From NCBI RefSeq assembly GCF_006125015.1, contig NZ_SZZN01000001.1:2046001-2110000 (forward strand): a stretch of DNA of 64,000 bases, read 5' to 3'. Under the pieces are notes generated by a model. That model had not been told where the DNA came from. It was given only the letters and a program-made list of their open reading frames with translations, and ran no database searches. Positions 35,259 to 45,432 of this stretch are shown here, piece after piece (within the stretch, counting starts at the first letter, position 1; every line of letters starts with the position of its first letter). This DNA comes from Roseovarius arcticus. Its GTDB lineage: Bacteria; Pseudomonadota; Alphaproteobacteria; Rhodobacterales; Rhodobacteraceae. The position numbers and the translations under genes were made by a program.

Positions 35259-37580
35259 TCATCCGTTGAATTTGTTATCCCGAGGGAAGCCGCGCGGCGC
35301 CATGCGGCCCGATCCGGAACGCTTGCCGGTCCACTCATCCAGTAACGTTTCAGTCCGGGTGCGCCCTGCCGGATCAAGCCATGTCAAACCGGCTTCAATG
35401 CTGAATGTAATGGCGTCGCTCAAACCGCCGTCCTTGTACTTTTGCAACCTTACGCCCTTGCCCCTCCCCATTTCTGGCAGCTCAGACAGTGCAAAAATCA
35501 ACACTTTTCGATTTTCACCTACAACCGCGACATGATCGCCGGTCACAGGCTTGCAAACGGTGGCCCGTGTCGGGGCGCGCACGTTCAGCACCTGTTTGCC
35601 GCTTCTCGTCTGGGCCAAAACCTCGTCCTCTGGTACGACAAAGCCATCGCCGGCCGACGACGCGATCAAAAGCTTACGACCAGGCTGGTGGATATGAATA
35701 TCGACAATCTCGGCCTCATTCGGCAGGTCTACTATCAGGCGTAACGGCTCGCCCATGCCGCGCCCACCGGGCAGCGTGGAGGCTGGAATAGTGTAGAATC
35801 GCCCGTTGCCGGCAAAGACCAGCAAACGGTCAGTCGTTTCCGCATGAAAGAGGAAGCCCGGTCCGTCGCCGTCCTTGAACTTAAGTTCGCGCGTCAAATC
35901 GATATGGCCGGTCATCGCGCGAATCCAGCCCATTTGCGAGCAAACGACCGTGATCGGCTCGCGGTCGATCATCGCCTCCAGCGGCACTTCTTCAACCTCG
36001 CCGGCCTCGGCGAATTGGGTGCGCCGCGCGCCGCCGACGGAATTTTTACCAAAGGTCTTCTTGACCTCTCTCAGCTGATCCGCGATCGCATCCCACTGCA
36101 GTTCAGGATGCTCCAGCAGATCCTCCAGCGCAGCGCGCTCTTCCATAAGAGCGCTTTGCTCTTTCAGCAGTTCGATTTCCTCAAGACGGCGCAAACTGCG
36201 CAGGCGCATGTTCAGGATCGCCTCGGCCTGAATGTCGGTCAGCCCATCCTCGCCGCCCTCGGGCGGTGACACGTAGTCTGCCTGATCCGTGGCCCGGATA
36301 AATTCCTGCCCCCAATTCTCGCGCATCAAAGCGGGTTTGGGCGCCTCGTCATATCGAATAATATCAATCACGCGGTCGAGGTTGAGGAACGCAACAATCA
36401 GCCCCTCCAGCACCTCCAGACGGTGGTCGATCTTTTCCATCCGGTGGGCCGAACGGCGCTCCAGCACTTCGCGGCGGAAGTCGAGGAAGGCCCGCAGGAC
36501 CTCCTTCATCGAGCAGACCTTTGGTGTAACTCCGTCAATCAACACGTTCATATTGAGAGAGAAACGCACCTCAAGGTCGGAGTTGCGATACATCATGCCC
36601 ATCAGCATCTCGGGCGACACATTCTTGCTGCGCGGCTCAAGGATGAGGCGAATATCTTCGGCGCTTTCGTCGCGCACATCTGCAAGGATCGGGATCTTTT
36701 TGAGCTGGATAACTTCGGCGATCTTCTCGATCAGGCGCGATTTCTGCACTTGATACGGGATCTCGGTGACTACGATGTGCCATTGACCGCGCCCCAGATC
36801 CTCGACCTCCCATTTGCAGCGCAGGCGGAAGGCGCCGCGTCCAGTGCGGTAGGCCTGCGCAATGCTCTCGGGCGGCTCGACAATGACGCCGCCTGTCGGG
36901 AAATCGGGGCCGGGTACGTAATTTAGCAGCGTGTCATCGCGCGCATCAGGCACTTTGATTAGATGCAGGCACGCATCGATCAATTCGGCAATATTATGGG
37001 GCGGGATATTGGTGGCCATCCCCACCGCAATGCCCGACGATCCGTTTGCCAACAGGTTCGGAAAGGATGCGGGCAGAACCACAGGCTCTGTCAGGGTGCC
37101 ATCATAGTTATCACGGAAATCGACCGCGTTTTCGGCCAGTCCGTCCAGCAACGCCTCAGCGGCAGCGGTCATCCGCGCCTCGGTATAACGCGCAGCGGCA
37201 GGATTATCCCCGTCAATATTGCCGAAGTTCCCCTGCCCGTCGACTAACGGATAGCGCACAGCGAAGTCCTGAGCCAGCCGCGCCATCGCGTCATAGATCG
37301 CAGCATCGCCGTGCGGATGGTAGTTACCCATCACGTCGCCGCTGATCTTGGCGGACTTTCGGAAGCCGCCTGTGGAACTAAGTCGCAGTTCGCGCATTGC
37401 GTATAGGATGCGGCGGTGAACGGGCTTTAGCCCGTCGCGCGCGTCGGGCAGCGCACGGTGCATGATCGTGCTAAGCGCATACGTAAGATACCGGTCGCCA
37501 ATGGCGCGGCGAAGCGGCTCGGCCAATTCGGTCGGGGGGGCGCCGGAGGGCGAAGCGGGGTCGGCAATATCATCTGTCAT
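35259..37580 (-). CDS. parC: DNA topoisomerase IV subunit A
   Basis: ParC cuts and rejoins DNA in decatenation of daughter chromosomes. The 773 aa show the winged-helix region with GDVMGNYHPHGDAAIYD (quinolone-determining region, about 81-97) and the active-site Tyr132 in AAARYTEARM. The C-terminal beta-pinwheel has GRG motifs (MGRGKGVRLQKYKDGG). Topoisomerase IV rather than gyrase is favoured by the ParC-type length and the lack of the longer GyrA tail. Its partner parE is not in the window. Confidence 0.92.
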   Translation of the reverse strand: MTDDIADPASPSGAPPTELAEPLRRAIGDRYLTYALSTIMHRALPDARDGLKPVHRRILYAMRELRLSSTGGFRKSAKISGDVMGNYHPHGDAAIYDAMARLAQDFAVRYPLVDGQGNFGNIDGDNPAAARYTEARMTAAAEALLDGLAENAVDFRDNYDGTLTEPVVLPASFPNLLANGSSGIAVGMATNIPPHNIAELIDACLHLIKVPDARDDTLLNYVPGPDFPTGGVIVEPPESIAQAYRTGRGAFRLRCKWEVEDLGRGQWHIVVTEIPYQVQKSRLIEKIAEVIQLKKIPILADVRDESAEDIRLILEPRSKNVSPEMLMGMMYRNSDLEVRFSLNMNVLIDGVTPKVCSMKEVLRAFLDFRREVLERRSAHRMEKIDHRLEVLEGLIVAFLNLDRVIDIIRYDEAPKPALMRENWGQEFIRATDQADYVSPPEGGEDGLTDIQAEAILNMRLRSLRRLEEIELLKEQSALMEERAALEDLLEHPELQWDAIADQLREVKKTFGKNSVGGARRTQFAEAGEVEEVPLEAMIDREPITVVCSQMGWIRAMTGHIDLTRELKFKDGDGPGFLFHAETTDRLLVFAGNGRFYTIPASTLPGGRGMGEPLRLIVDLPNEAEIVDIHIHQPGRKLLIASSAGDGFVVPEDEVLAQTRSGKQVLNVRAPTRATVCKPVTGDHVAVVGENRKVLIFALSELPEMGRGKGVRLQKYKDGGLSDAITFSIEAGLTWLDPAGRTRTETLLDEWTGKRSGSGRMAPRGFPRDNKFNG

Positions 37581-37766
37581 ATCGGCGGTGATAGCCGTGG
37601 CGCTATTGCACGTAAAGCGCCTGTCGTACTCTATGCGCGTCTTTTGCCGTTCTGGCGGGGCGGGAATAGTGTAGAATAATGAAACGGGGAATCGGCGACT
37701 GCCAGCCGAAATCCTCTAGTGGGCAAAAATATGCCTGCGCAAAAATTGCAATGGGGGTTGCACAAA

Positions 37767-38447
37767 ATGTGGCGTTTCATCCTTATCAGCTTCGGCTTTC
37801 TGGGCTTCGCTTTTTACCAAGCCAGCGGCGGCTCTGACTATGCTCCCGCGCAAGACTCCCTGCAGGTTGCCTATCAGAACAAATCAATCTTCGCCGAGCC
37901 TAAGATGGTGCCAGCGCCAGTGCAGCTTGCCGGCGCAGAAATCCCCGAACCAAAAATCCCCGCGCTCGTTCGCCGCGACAAATCGCAGGTCGCCAGAACG
38001 CGGGTTACAAGGGCGGAACCGCGCGGTGATGTAACCCTTGCGGGCCTTTCGGGTCTATCGTCAGAGGAAACGGGCGGATTTGGCATAACGCTGGCGTCGA
38101 TGACACGGCCGCTTGTCGGCGGCGATGCTCTTGGCACACGCGCTGCAGTCAGCACCTCGTCGTTCGACTCGGAAACGCTGGTGAACGATGTGCGCGACAC
38201 TCCAATTGACGAGGCGGTCGTCGCGTCACTGCCCCCTACCCCGACAGCATCTGACATTCGCAGCATCGCGGGCGACGCGGCAAATATGCGCAGCGGCCCC
38301 GGCACAGATTTCGGCAAAGTCGACCAACTGTCGCGCGGCACCAGTGTAGAAGTGCTGGACCGGCGCGGCGCGTGGGTCGAATTGCGCGATCTTAACACAG
38401 GCCAGATAGGCTGGATGGCCGATTGGCTGGTCACGGCGGCCAACTGA
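37767..38447 (+). CDS. SH3-domain envelope protein
   Basis: The start at 37767 gives MWRFILISFGFLGFAFYQAS, a hydrophobic N-terminus that looks like a signal anchor (226 aa). An upstream ATG at 37719 is possible. The middle is Ser/Thr/Pro-rich and disordered. The last 65 residues form a bacterial SH3 domain with IAGDAANMRSGPGTDFGKVD, a pattern used for binding cell-wall peptides. Stop and next start (SDR) are one base apart. Confidence 0.75.
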   Translation: MWRFILISFGFLGFAFYQASGGSDYAPAQDSLQVAYQNKSIFAEPKMVPAPVQLAGAEIPEPKIPALVRRDKSQVARTRVTRAEPRGDVTLAGLSGLSSEETGGFGITLASMTRPLVGGDALGTRAAVSTSSFDSETLVNDVRDTPIDEAVVASLPPTPTASDIRSIAGDAANMRSGPGTDFGKVDQLSRGTSVEVLDRRGAWVELRDLNTGQIGWMADWLVTAAN

Positions 38448-38448
38448 T

Positions 38449-39297
38449 TTGTCACAATTAAGCAGCGGCGCACAGCGCACCATCCTGATCACAGGGTGCT
38501 CGTCCGGCATCGGATATGATGCAGCCCACGGCCTGAAGGCGCGCGGCTGGCGTGTGTTTGCGGCCTGCAGAAAGCCGGAAGATTGCGCACGCCTCAAGGC
38601 GGAGGGGCTGGATAGCCCGCTGATAGATTACGCTGACACGGCCAGCATTGAGGCCGGACTTGCCGAGGTTCTGGAGGCCAGTTCAGGCAGATTAGATGCC
38701 CTATTTAACAATGGCGCATTCGCCTGCCCCGGTCTGGTCGAAGATCTGCCAACCGGTGCGCTGCGCGAAATATTTGAAACAAATCTCTTTGGTTGGCACG
38801 ATCTGACGCGCCGCGTGATCCCAGTTATGCGCGGCCAAGGGTCGGGCCGAATTATACAATGCTCCTCGGTTTTGGGCCTGGTGACGTTGCCATGGCGAGG
38901 TGCCTATAACGCGACGAAATTCGCTGTCGAAGGTCTGACCGACACGATGCGAATCGAACTCCGCGGCACCGGCATCCAAGTCTGCCTGATTGAGCCGGGC
39001 CCTGTCACGTCGCGCATCCGGCAAAATTCGATCCCGCATTTCGAACGGTGGATCGATTGGGAATCGTCGCCGCGCGAGGCCGATTATCGTGCGGGCCTGC
39101 AAAAACGGCTATATCAGGACAGCGGGCCAGATACGTTTGAGCTGCCTCCCGTGGCCGTGACAAAAAAGCTGATCCACGCAGTTGAGGCACGCCGACCGCG
39201 CGCGCGGTACTATGTCACGGTTCCAACCCATGCGATGGGCATTGCGCGGCGTATCCTGCCAACCCGCGCGCTGGATTGGGTTCTGTCAAAGGCTTAG
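38449..39297 (+). CDS. Short-chain dehydrogenase/reductase (SDR)
   Basis: The 282 aa protein has the nucleotide-binding TGxxxGIG motif (TGCSSGIG, 15-22), NNGA in place of NNAG, the catalytic Ser in CSSVLGLVTLP and the YxxxK pair in YNATK. It is an NAD(P)-dependent oxidoreductase of unknown substrate. Start appears to be TTG at 38449, one base past the TGA of the SH3-protein gene, so translation is probably coupled and expression depends on the upstream gene. Confidence 0.85.
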   Translation: MSQLSSGAQRTILITGCSSGIGYDAAHGLKARGWRVFAACRKPEDCARLKAEGLDSPLIDYADTASIEAGLAEVLEASSGRLDALFNNGAFACPGLVEDLPTGALREIFETNLFGWHDLTRRVIPVMRGQGSGRIIQCSSVLGLVTLPWRGAYNATKFAVEGLTDTMRIELRGTGIQVCLIEPGPVTSRIRQNSIPHFERWIDWESSPREADYRAGLQKRLYQDSGPDTFELPPVAVTKKLIHAVEARRPRARYYVTVPTHAMGIARRILPTRALDWVLSKA

Positions 39298-39383
39298 GCG
39301 GCACGACTGGCCAGAAATTCTCCTTCGCCTTTGGCGCCATCCGGTCTACATGCGGGCAATAGCCATACCACCGGAGGCCTATC

Positions 39384-39596
39384 ATGTTCAGTGACCCGCT
39401 CTTTCTTATCGTTGCCGCCGCCTGCCTCGTCGTCGCGGTGATTTTGGCGATGGGCATTAGCACCTTCGGCAAGGAGGGCGTGGACAATGGCAAGCGGGCC
39501 AACAAATTCATGCGCTGGCGTATCATCGCGCAATTCTTCGCGATTGTGGCGATTCTGGGGTTCGTAACCATCCATAAATATTTCGGAGGACAGTGA
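39384..39596 (+). CDS. HIG1-domain (twin-transmembrane) protein
   Basis: The 70 aa protein consists of two transmembrane helices (FLIVAAACLVVAVILAMGI and IIAQFFAIVAILGFVTI) joined by a basic loop GKEGVDNGKRANKFMRWR, the hallmark of hypoxia-induced-gene-1 domain proteins. Bacterial relatives occur with respiratory complexes, but a role here is inferred. An RBS-like GGAGG lies upstream. It is followed closely by the adenosyltransferase gene. Confidence 0.8.
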   Translation: MFSDPLFLIVAAACLVVAVILAMGISTFGKEGVDNGKRANKFMRWRIIAQFFAIVAILGFVTIHKYFGGQ

Positions 39597-39598
39597 TC

Positions 39599-40171
39599 AT
39601 GGTCGTTCTGAACAAGATCTACACACGCACTGGCGACAAAGGCGATACCGCGCTCGGCGATGGCAGCCGCGTGGCCAAGCATTCGGCCCGTCCCAGCGCA
39701 TACGGCACGGTAGACGAGTTAAACGCAGCGCTGGGTATGGCGCGCCTGCATACAACGGGCGAGACGGACGATGCGCTGGCCCGCATTCAGAATGATCTGT
39801 TCGATCTGGGTGCCGATCTGTGCCGCCCGGACATGGAAAATGACGCGGACGCCGAATACCCCCCACTGCGCATGGTAGAGGCGCAGGTCGACAGGCTTGA
39901 GGCCGAGATCGACGTGATGAACGAGGTGCTTGAGCCATTGCGCAGCTTTATCCTGCCTGGCGGTACGTCTCTTGCCGCCTATTTGCACCTTTGCCGCACC
40001 GTCTGCCGCAGGGCCGAGCGCATGTCGACCGAACTGGCCGAGACCGAGACGGTAAATCCCTCTGCGATCAAATATCTGAACCGCCTCAGCGACTGGTTCT
40101 TTGTCGCCGGCCGCATGGCCAATGATGGTGGCAAGGATGACGTGCTGTGGGTTCCGGGCGCCAACCGCTGA
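39599..40171 (+). CDS. Cob(I)yrinic acid a,c-diamide adenosyltransferase (PduO type)
   Basis: The enzyme transfers the adenosyl group from ATP to cob(I)alamin to make adenosylcobalamin. The 190 aa begin with LNKIYTRTGDKGDTALGDGS, the ATP-binding signature of PduO-type enzymes, then SAYGTVDELNAALG and a C-terminal LNRLSDWFFVAGR. The ATG at 39599 is favoured because GGAGGA lies eight bases upstream. A GTG two codons earlier would crowd that site. Adenosylcobalamin is needed by ethylmalonyl-CoA and methylmalonyl-CoA mutases, which fits the acyl-CoA genes nearby. Confidence 0.9.
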   Translation: MVVLNKIYTRTGDKGDTALGDGSRVAKHSARPSAYGTVDELNAALGMARLHTTGETDDALARIQNDLFDLGADLCRPDMENDADAEYPPLRMVEAQVDRLEAEIDVMNEVLEPLRSFILPGGTSLAAYLHLCRTVCRRAERMSTELAETETVNPSAIKYLNRLSDWFFVAGRMANDGGKDDVLWVPGANR

Positions 40172-40360
40172 CGGATTGCCAACCGCCGCACCGCCTTTTT
40201 GGCGCACTGCATCCCTACGAATACAGCCTCGCCGCAACCGTGCCCAAACGCGACGATTTTGCGCTGTTTTCCGCGCCACCCCTTCTATATCAAAGGCAAT
40301 GAGAGCGTTATAGGAGGAGTCGCGCGGCGGCCCTTCACCAATCTGAGGGAGATTATGCAA

Positions 40361-41119
40361 ATGAAGGTGCTCGTACCTGTCAAACGCGTGATCGACTACA
40401 ACGTGAAGGTCCGCGTCAAGGCGGACGGAAGCGGTGTCGATCTTGCTAACGTCAAAATGTCGATGAATCCATTCGATGAAATCGCTGTCGAACAGGCCAT
40501 CCGCCTAAAGGAAGCGGGCAAGGCCGAAGAGGTCATCGCAGTTTCCATCGGCGTCAAACAGGCGCAAGAAACGTTGCGCACAGCGCTGGCGATGGGCGCC
40601 GACCGCGCCATACTGGTCATCGCCTCCGAGGACGTGAACACCGACATTGAGCCGCTGGCTGTCGCCAAGATCCTCAAAGCGATCATCGACGAAGAAAAGC
40701 CCGGCCTCGTGCTGGCAGGCAAGCAGGCGATCGACAACGACATGAACGCCACAGGCCAAATGCTGTCGGCCCTGATGGGCTGGTCGCAGGGCACGTTCGC
40801 CTCCAGCCTCGACATTGACGGTGATCATGCACTCGTCACCCGCGAGGTCGATGGCGGATTGCAAACGATCAAGGTAACCATGCCCAGCATCATCACCGTC
40901 GATCTGCGCCTGAACGAGCCGCGTTATGCGTCGCTGCCAAACATCATGAAGGCCAAGAAAAAGCAGATGGACGAAAAAACCGCCGCCGACTACGGCGTCG
41001 ACGTCACGCCGCGCCTGCAAGTCATCGGCACAGCCGAGCCTGAGACACGCAAAGCGGGCGAAATCGTCGGCTCCGTCGACGAACTGGTCGCGAAACTCAA
41101 AGAAGCGGGGGCCGTGTAA
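40361..41119 (+). CDS. etfB: Electron transfer flavoprotein beta subunit
   Basis: EtfB binds AMP and, with EtfA, carries electrons from acyl-CoA dehydrogenases to ETF:ubiquinone oxidoreductase. The 252 aa begin [20 protein letters not shown] and contain [19 protein letters not shown] and [18 protein letters not shown], the family signature. The start at 40361 has GAGGGAG nine bases upstream. A second ATG two codons earlier is less well spaced. The TAA overlaps the etfA ATG by one base. Confidence 0.96.
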   Translation: MKVLVPVKRVIDYNVKVRVKADGSGVDLANVKMSMNPFDEIAVEQAIRLKEAGKAEEVIAVSIGVKQAQETLRTALAMGADRAILVIASEDVNTDIEPLAVAKILKAIIDEEKPGLVLAGKQAIDNDMNATGQMLSALMGWSQGTFASSLDIDGDHALVTREVDGGLQTIKVTMPSIITVDLRLNEPRYASLPNIMKAKKKQMDEKTAADYGVDVTPRLQVIGTAEPETRKAGEIVGSVDELVAKLKEAGAV

Positions 41120-42048
41120 TGGCTGTTCTACTCCTTGCCGAAGTTACCGATGGCGAATTGGCGATGGACGCCACAGCCAAGGCTGTAACCGCCGCCTCCA
41201 CGCTGGGTGACATCACCCTCCTTTGCTGCGGTGCATCAGCCGCTGCTGCTGGCGAAGCGGCGTCCAAGATTAAAGGTATCACAAAGGTGCTGGTTGCCGA
41301 GGACGCGTCCTTGGGCCACCGCCTGGCCGAGCCGACAGCCGCGCTGATCGTCAGTCTTGCGGGCGATTACGAGCATATCGTCGCGCCTGCCACGACGGAC
41401 GCAAAAAACGTGCTGCCGCGCGTTGCGGCGTTGCTGGACGTCATGGTGATCTCGGACGTGTCCGCAGTTGTGTCGTCTGATACATTCGAGCGGCCGATCT
41501 ATGCGGGTAACGCGCTCCAGACCGTGAAATCGATCGATCCCAAGAAGGTTGTAAGCTTTCGCACATCCACCTTTGATGCCGCAGAAGAGGGCGGATCGGC
41601 ACCGGTCGAGACAATCTCGGCTGTGGCAAACCCCGGTCTGTCCGAATGGGTCGAAGATAAAGTCGCCGCCTCCGACCGCCCAGAGCTGACCTCGGCCGGC
41701 GTTGTTGTTTCGGGTGGCCGCGGTGTCGGCAGCAAGGAAGACTTCGCTATGATCGAAAAACTGGCAGACGCACTTGGCGCCGCTGTCGGTGCATCACGCG
41801 CAGCAGTCGATTCGGGCTATGCACCGAATGACTGGCAGGTCGGCCAGACCGGCAAGGTCGTCGCGCCCGATCTATACGTTGCTGTTGGCATTTCTGGTGC
41901 GATCCAGCACCTCGCCGGCATGAAGGACAGCAAGATCATCGTCGCTATCAACAAGGACGAAGAGGCGCCGATCTTTCAGGTCGCAGATTACGGTCTCGTC
42001 GCAGACTTGTTTGAGGCTGTGCCAGAGCTGACAAAAAAGCTGAGCTAA
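41119..42048 (+). CDS. etfA: Electron transfer flavoprotein alpha subunit
   Basis: EtfA binds FAD in its C-terminal domain. The 309 aa show [20 protein letters not shown] and the FAD site [20 protein letters not shown] with [19 protein letters not shown] (about 277-295). It overlaps etfB by one base and ends at a strong terminator. It would accept electrons from acyl-CoA dehydrogenases such as the Mcd-like protein 6 kb away. Confidence 0.96.
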   Translation: MAVLLLAEVTDGELAMDATAKAVTAASTLGDITLLCCGASAAAAGEAASKIKGITKVLVAEDASLGHRLAEPTAALIVSLAGDYEHIVAPATTDAKNVLPRVAALLDVMVISDVSAVVSSDTFERPIYAGNALQTVKSIDPKKVVSFRTSTFDAAEEGGSAPVETISAVANPGLSEWVEDKVAASDRPELTSAGVVVSGGRGVGSKEDFAMIEKLADALGAAVGASRAAVDSGYAPNDWQVGQTGKVVAPDLYVAVGISGAIQHLAGMKDSKIIVAINKDEEAPIFQVADYGLVADLFEAVPELTKKLS

Positions 42049-42075
42049 ACTCTATTAGACACCACGCAGTAAAGG

Positions 42076-42105
42076 ACCCGCCTGACGAGGGCGGGTCTTT
42101 TTGTA
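42076..42105 (+). terminator. Rho-independent terminator after etfA
   Basis: GACCCGCC/GGCGGGTC (42076-42083 with 42091-42098) with a seven-base loop is followed by TTTTTG, 28 bases past the etfA stop. Confidence 0.85.
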
Positions 42106-42939
42106 TCAGGCGTCCAGATACTTCCGCAAAATCGGCGCCAGCGCCTCGGCAGCCTCATCATGGGCGACCGGGCCGGGCAACTCGCTCGCTGCAATTGCCT
42201 CCAACTCGGAATGAACCATTCCCGCACTCCCTGCCTCAAGCGCGGCCTCGCTGGTGGTGGCATCGATAAAGCCTTCTGCGTGAGCCGTGATAGCCCGCAG
42301 CATAGCGCGCGTGACAAACGCGGGATCGCCAGCGATATTGGGCGCGTCCGCGCTGTCCTCCGGCGCGTGGCTTGCCATCCACAGCAGGACGACCGGCCCA
42401 TCTATCCGCGCCAACAGAAGCTTCATCCTGGCAATCCAAGCATCCTGCAACTCGTCGCGCACCACAGCAAATCGGGCCGGGCAGACAAATGCCAAGTGGC
42501 CGAGCATGTGCCGGGTGAAATGAAACTCGGTAAAATCCACCTCGGCGAACATGGCGCGCAGTATCGCAGACGCCTCAACAAAGCGGTCGTTCCTACGCGG
42601 ATGCACCTTGTAAAACCGGTTCGACATGTTCTGCGCACCCGGCACCTGTAGCACTGTCACACATGCGCGCGATGCTGCGTGCAAAATTTCAGGATCGTTC
42701 AACAGAACGTCCACGCCGGAATTCGGCCATCCCATATTAACGCAAGGTGCGCCCAGCTGCCTCTCGACCAATGCCGGATAAGGCTGGCGTAGAAATTTCC
42801 CATATGTTTCGGTCCCGCCCAGAAAGGCGGCATACCGCCCGGTCATGTCACGGGCTGGTCCGCGAAAGACGAGTTTCGATCTGCCATACCGACACGGCAT
42901 GTAGTCAAGGGGCTGCGCCCCCAGCATTTCATAAGTCAT
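42106..42939 (-). CDS. DUF6473-like protein
   Basis: The start at 42939 gives MTYEMLGAQPLDYMPCRYGR, the start pattern I associate with DUF6473, and GGTGGG lies upstream. An ATG 24 codons earlier has no such signal. The 277 aa contain RSKLVFRGPARDMTGRYAAF and CVNMGWPNSGVDVLLNDPEI, features of a SGNH-hydrolase-like or sulfotransferase-like region, but function is unknown. The family attribution is from memory and moderate. Confidence 0.6.
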   Translation of the reverse strand: MTYEMLGAQPLDYMPCRYGRSKLVFRGPARDMTGRYAAFLGGTETYGKFLRQPYPALVERQLGAPCVNMGWPNSGVDVLLNDPEILHAASRACVTVLQVPGAQNMSNRFYKVHPRRNDRFVEASAILRAMFAEVDFTEFHFTRHMLGHLAFVCPARFAVVRDELQDAWIARMKLLLARIDGPVVLLWMASHAPEDSADAPNIAGDPAFVTRAMLRAITAHAEGFIDATTSEAALEAGSAGMVHSELEAIAASELPGPVAHDEAAEALAPILRKYLDA

Positions 42940-43068
42940 AATTCCCACCAAAAAATAGTTCACCCAAGAGCGAGAATCGGCGCAATCCATTGAGAAAACG
43001 CTAATGTGCAAATTCGACTTAACCTTTGGGTAAATCCCCTTGGCTCGAATGGGTCAATCTGCGCCCTC

Positions 43069-43098
43069 TTGCGGCCCGCGTGCGACGGGGCCTATTGT
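43069..43098 (+). promoter_or_regulatory. Possible promoter of the hydroxybutyryl-CoA dehydrogenase gene
   Basis: TTGCGG (43069-43074), 18 bases, TATTGT (43093-43098) precedes the start codon by 27 bases. It is a weak match. Confidence 0.3.
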
Positions 43099-43125
43099 GC
43101 GCCAAACGATATACGGAGCAGTGAC

Positions 43126-44001
43126 ATGAACATCCAGACAATCGGCGTGGTCGGCGCAGGCCAAATGGGCAACGGTATCGCGCATGTAATGGCACTGGCT
43201 GGCTATGAGGTGTTGCTGACCGACATAAGCCAGGACGCGCTGGACTCCGCGATGGAGATTATGCGCCGCAATCTGGAGCGGCAGGTTAGCCGCGAAAAAA
43301 TAGCGCAGTCGGACATGGACAGCACGTTGGCCCGCATCGGGACAACGCTGAAGCTGACCGATTTGGGCAAGACTGATCTGGTGATCGAGGCTGCGACCGA
43401 GCGCGAGACAGTCAAGCAAGCTATCTTTGAGGATCTGCTGCCGCACCTAAAACCGGACACGATCCTGACCTCGAACACCTCATCCATCTCGATCACAAGG
43501 CTGGCCAGCCGCACGGACCGGCCCGAAAAATTCATGGGTTTCCACTTTATGAATCCTGTCCCCGTGATGAGCCTTGTCGAGCTGATCCGCGGCATCGCCA
43601 CCGATGCCGAGACATATGACGCCTGCCTGAAAGTTGTTGAGAAGCTTGGAAAAACAGCGGCATCAGCAGAGGATTTTCCCGGCTTTATCGTTAACCGTAT
43701 CCTCATGCCGATGATCAATGAGGCGGTCTATACCCTCTATGAGGGCGTCGGGAATGTACGCTCGATCGACCAATCGATGAAGCTGGGCGCAAACCATCCA
43801 ATGGGCCCGCTAGAACTGGCCGATTTCATTGGATTGGACACCTGCCTCGCCATCATGAACGTGCTGCATGATGGGCTGGCTGACACGAAGTACCGGCCCT
43901 GCCCGCTGCTGACAAAATACGTCGAAGCTGGTTGGCTGGGCCGCAAAGCCGGGCGCGGTTTCTATGATTACCGCGGGGACGAGCCTGTGCCAACACGCTG
44001 A
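43126..44001 (+). CDS. 3-hydroxybutyryl-CoA dehydrogenase
   Basis: The enzyme oxidises (S)-3-hydroxybutyryl-CoA to acetoacetyl-CoA with NAD(P). The 291 aa start at 43126 (GGAG seven bases upstream) with the Rossmann motif GVVGAGQMGNGIAHVMALAG (about 6-25), include MGFHFMNPVPVMSLVEL with the catalytic His, and DFPGFIVNRILMPMINEAV. In Rhodobacterales it commonly neighbours etfBA and could serve beta-oxidation or polyhydroxybutyrate/C2 metabolism. Confidence 0.92.
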   Translation: MNIQTIGVVGAGQMGNGIAHVMALAGYEVLLTDISQDALDSAMEIMRRNLERQVSREKIAQSDMDSTLARIGTTLKLTDLGKTDLVIEAATERETVKQAIFEDLLPHLKPDTILTSNTSSISITRLASRTDRPEKFMGFHFMNPVPVMSLVELIRGIATDAETYDACLKVVEKLGKTAASAEDFPGFIVNRILMPMINEAVYTLYEGVGNVRSIDQSMKLGANHPMGPLELADFIGLDTCLAIMNVLHDGLADTKYRPCPLLTKYVEAGWLGRKAGRGFYDYRGDEPVPTR

Positions 44002-44125
44002 GATAAGCGCGTGACACCGGTATTGAGTTAATTGTATCGGCTAGGATGAAGGTGCCCACCCACCTGCCTGCCTGACACTTGCTAGGCAGACAGCGCGGCG
44101 GGGCGCGGACCTACAAGGCGAACGC

Positions 44126-45355
44126 TCAGTCTTTTTCTTCCATGCCGAATCCCAGATGCTTGGCGACGGTAAAGATATCCTTGTCGCCGCGTCCGCACAT
44201 ATTCATGATGATCAGATGGTCCTTCGGCAGGTCTGGCGCGATTTTCATCACATGCGCCAGCGCATGACTAGGCTCAAGCGCGGGAATAATCCCCTCTTTC
44301 GCACAGCTTAGCTGGAACGCCTCAAGCGCCTCTTTGTCGGTGATCGAAACGTATTGCGCCCGGCCGATATCGTGCAGCCAGCTATGTTCGGGGCCGATGC
44401 CGGGATAGTCGAGGCCCGCCGAGATCGAGTAACCCTCAAGGATCTGGCCATCGTCATCCTGTAGAAGATAGGTGCGATTGCCGTGCAGAACACCGGGACG
44501 GCCACCAGTAAGGGAGGCGCAATGCTCCATCTTGGCATTGACGCCCTTACCGCCGGCCTCAACCCCGACGATATTAACATCCTTGTCGTCAAGAAATGGA
44601 TAGAACAGGCCCATCGCGTTGGAGCCACCGCCAATACACGCGACAAGCGTGTCGGGCAGACGGCCCTCAGCGGCGTGCATTTGCTCCTTCGCTTCCTTGC
44701 CGATGATGCTTTGGAAATCGCGGACCATGGCCGGATAGGGGTGCGGACCGGCGACAGTGCCGATGCAATAAAATGTGTCGCGCACATTGGTCACCCAGTC
44801 GCGCAGTGCGTCGTTCATCGCATCCTTCAGTGTGCCGCGCCCAGACGTCACTGGGATCACCTCGGCGCCCAGTAGGCGCATGCGGAAAACGTTGGGTTTC
44901 TGCCGCTCGACGTCATGCGCCCCCATGTAGACCACACATTTCAGGCCAAACTTGGCGCAAACCGTCGCCGTGGCGACACCGTGCTGCCCTGCGCCTGTCT
45001 CGGCGATGATGCGCGTTTTGCCCATGCGGCGTGCGAGGATAATCTGGCCCAGCACGTTGTTGATCTTGTGCGCGCCGGTATGGTTTAACTCGTCGCGCTT
45101 CAGATAAATCTTGGCCCCGCCCAAGTGCTGCGTCAGCCGTTCGGCATAGTATAGCGGGCTGGGGCGGCCGACATAGTGCGTCCACAGATCGTGCATTTCA
45201 GCCCAAAAGCTATCGTCGGTCTTGGCATGCTCATACTGCTCTTCCAGCTCCAAAATCAGCGGCATCAACGTCTCGCTGACAAAGCGCCCGCCAAACTGAC
45301 CAAAGCGGCCCTTTTCATCTGGGCCGGTCATGAAACTGTTGAAGAGGTCATTCAT
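44126..45355 (-). CDS. trpB: Tryptophan synthase beta chain
   Basis: TrpB condenses indole with serine to tryptophan using PLP. The 409 aa contain [20 protein letters not shown] with the PLP lysine Lys97, and the phosphate-binding [10 protein letters not shown] region. It belongs to the TrpB1 class. It is the last gene of the ihfB-lapA-trpF-GNAT-trpB series, 77 bases after the GNAT gene. TrpA is not in the window. Confidence 0.96.
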   Translation of the reverse strand: MNDLFNSFMTGPDEKGRFGQFGGRFVSETLMPLILELEEQYEHAKTDDSFWAEMHDLWTHYVGRPSPLYYAERLTQHLGGAKIYLKRDELNHTGAHKINNVLGQIILARRMGKTRIIAETGAGQHGVATATVCAKFGLKCVVYMGAHDVERQKPNVFRMRLLGAEVIPVTSGRGTLKDAMNDALRDWVTNVRDTFYCIGTVAGPHPYPAMVRDFQSIIGKEAKEQMHAAEGRLPDTLVACIGGGSNAMGLFYPFLDDKDVNIVGVEAGGKGVNAKMEHCASLTGGRPGVLHGNRTYLLQDDDGQILEGYSISAGLDYPGIGPEHSWLHDIGRAQYVSITDKEALEAFQLSCAKEGIIPALEPSHALAHVMKIAPDLPKDHLIIMNMCGRGDKDIFTVAKHLGFGMEEKD

Positions 45356-45432
45356 CTGGCAGGCCTTTCATAACGTGCGCTTGCGCCATGAATATGAGAC
45401 GCAGGCGCGGTTTTCCAGCAAAAAGGCGGCGC

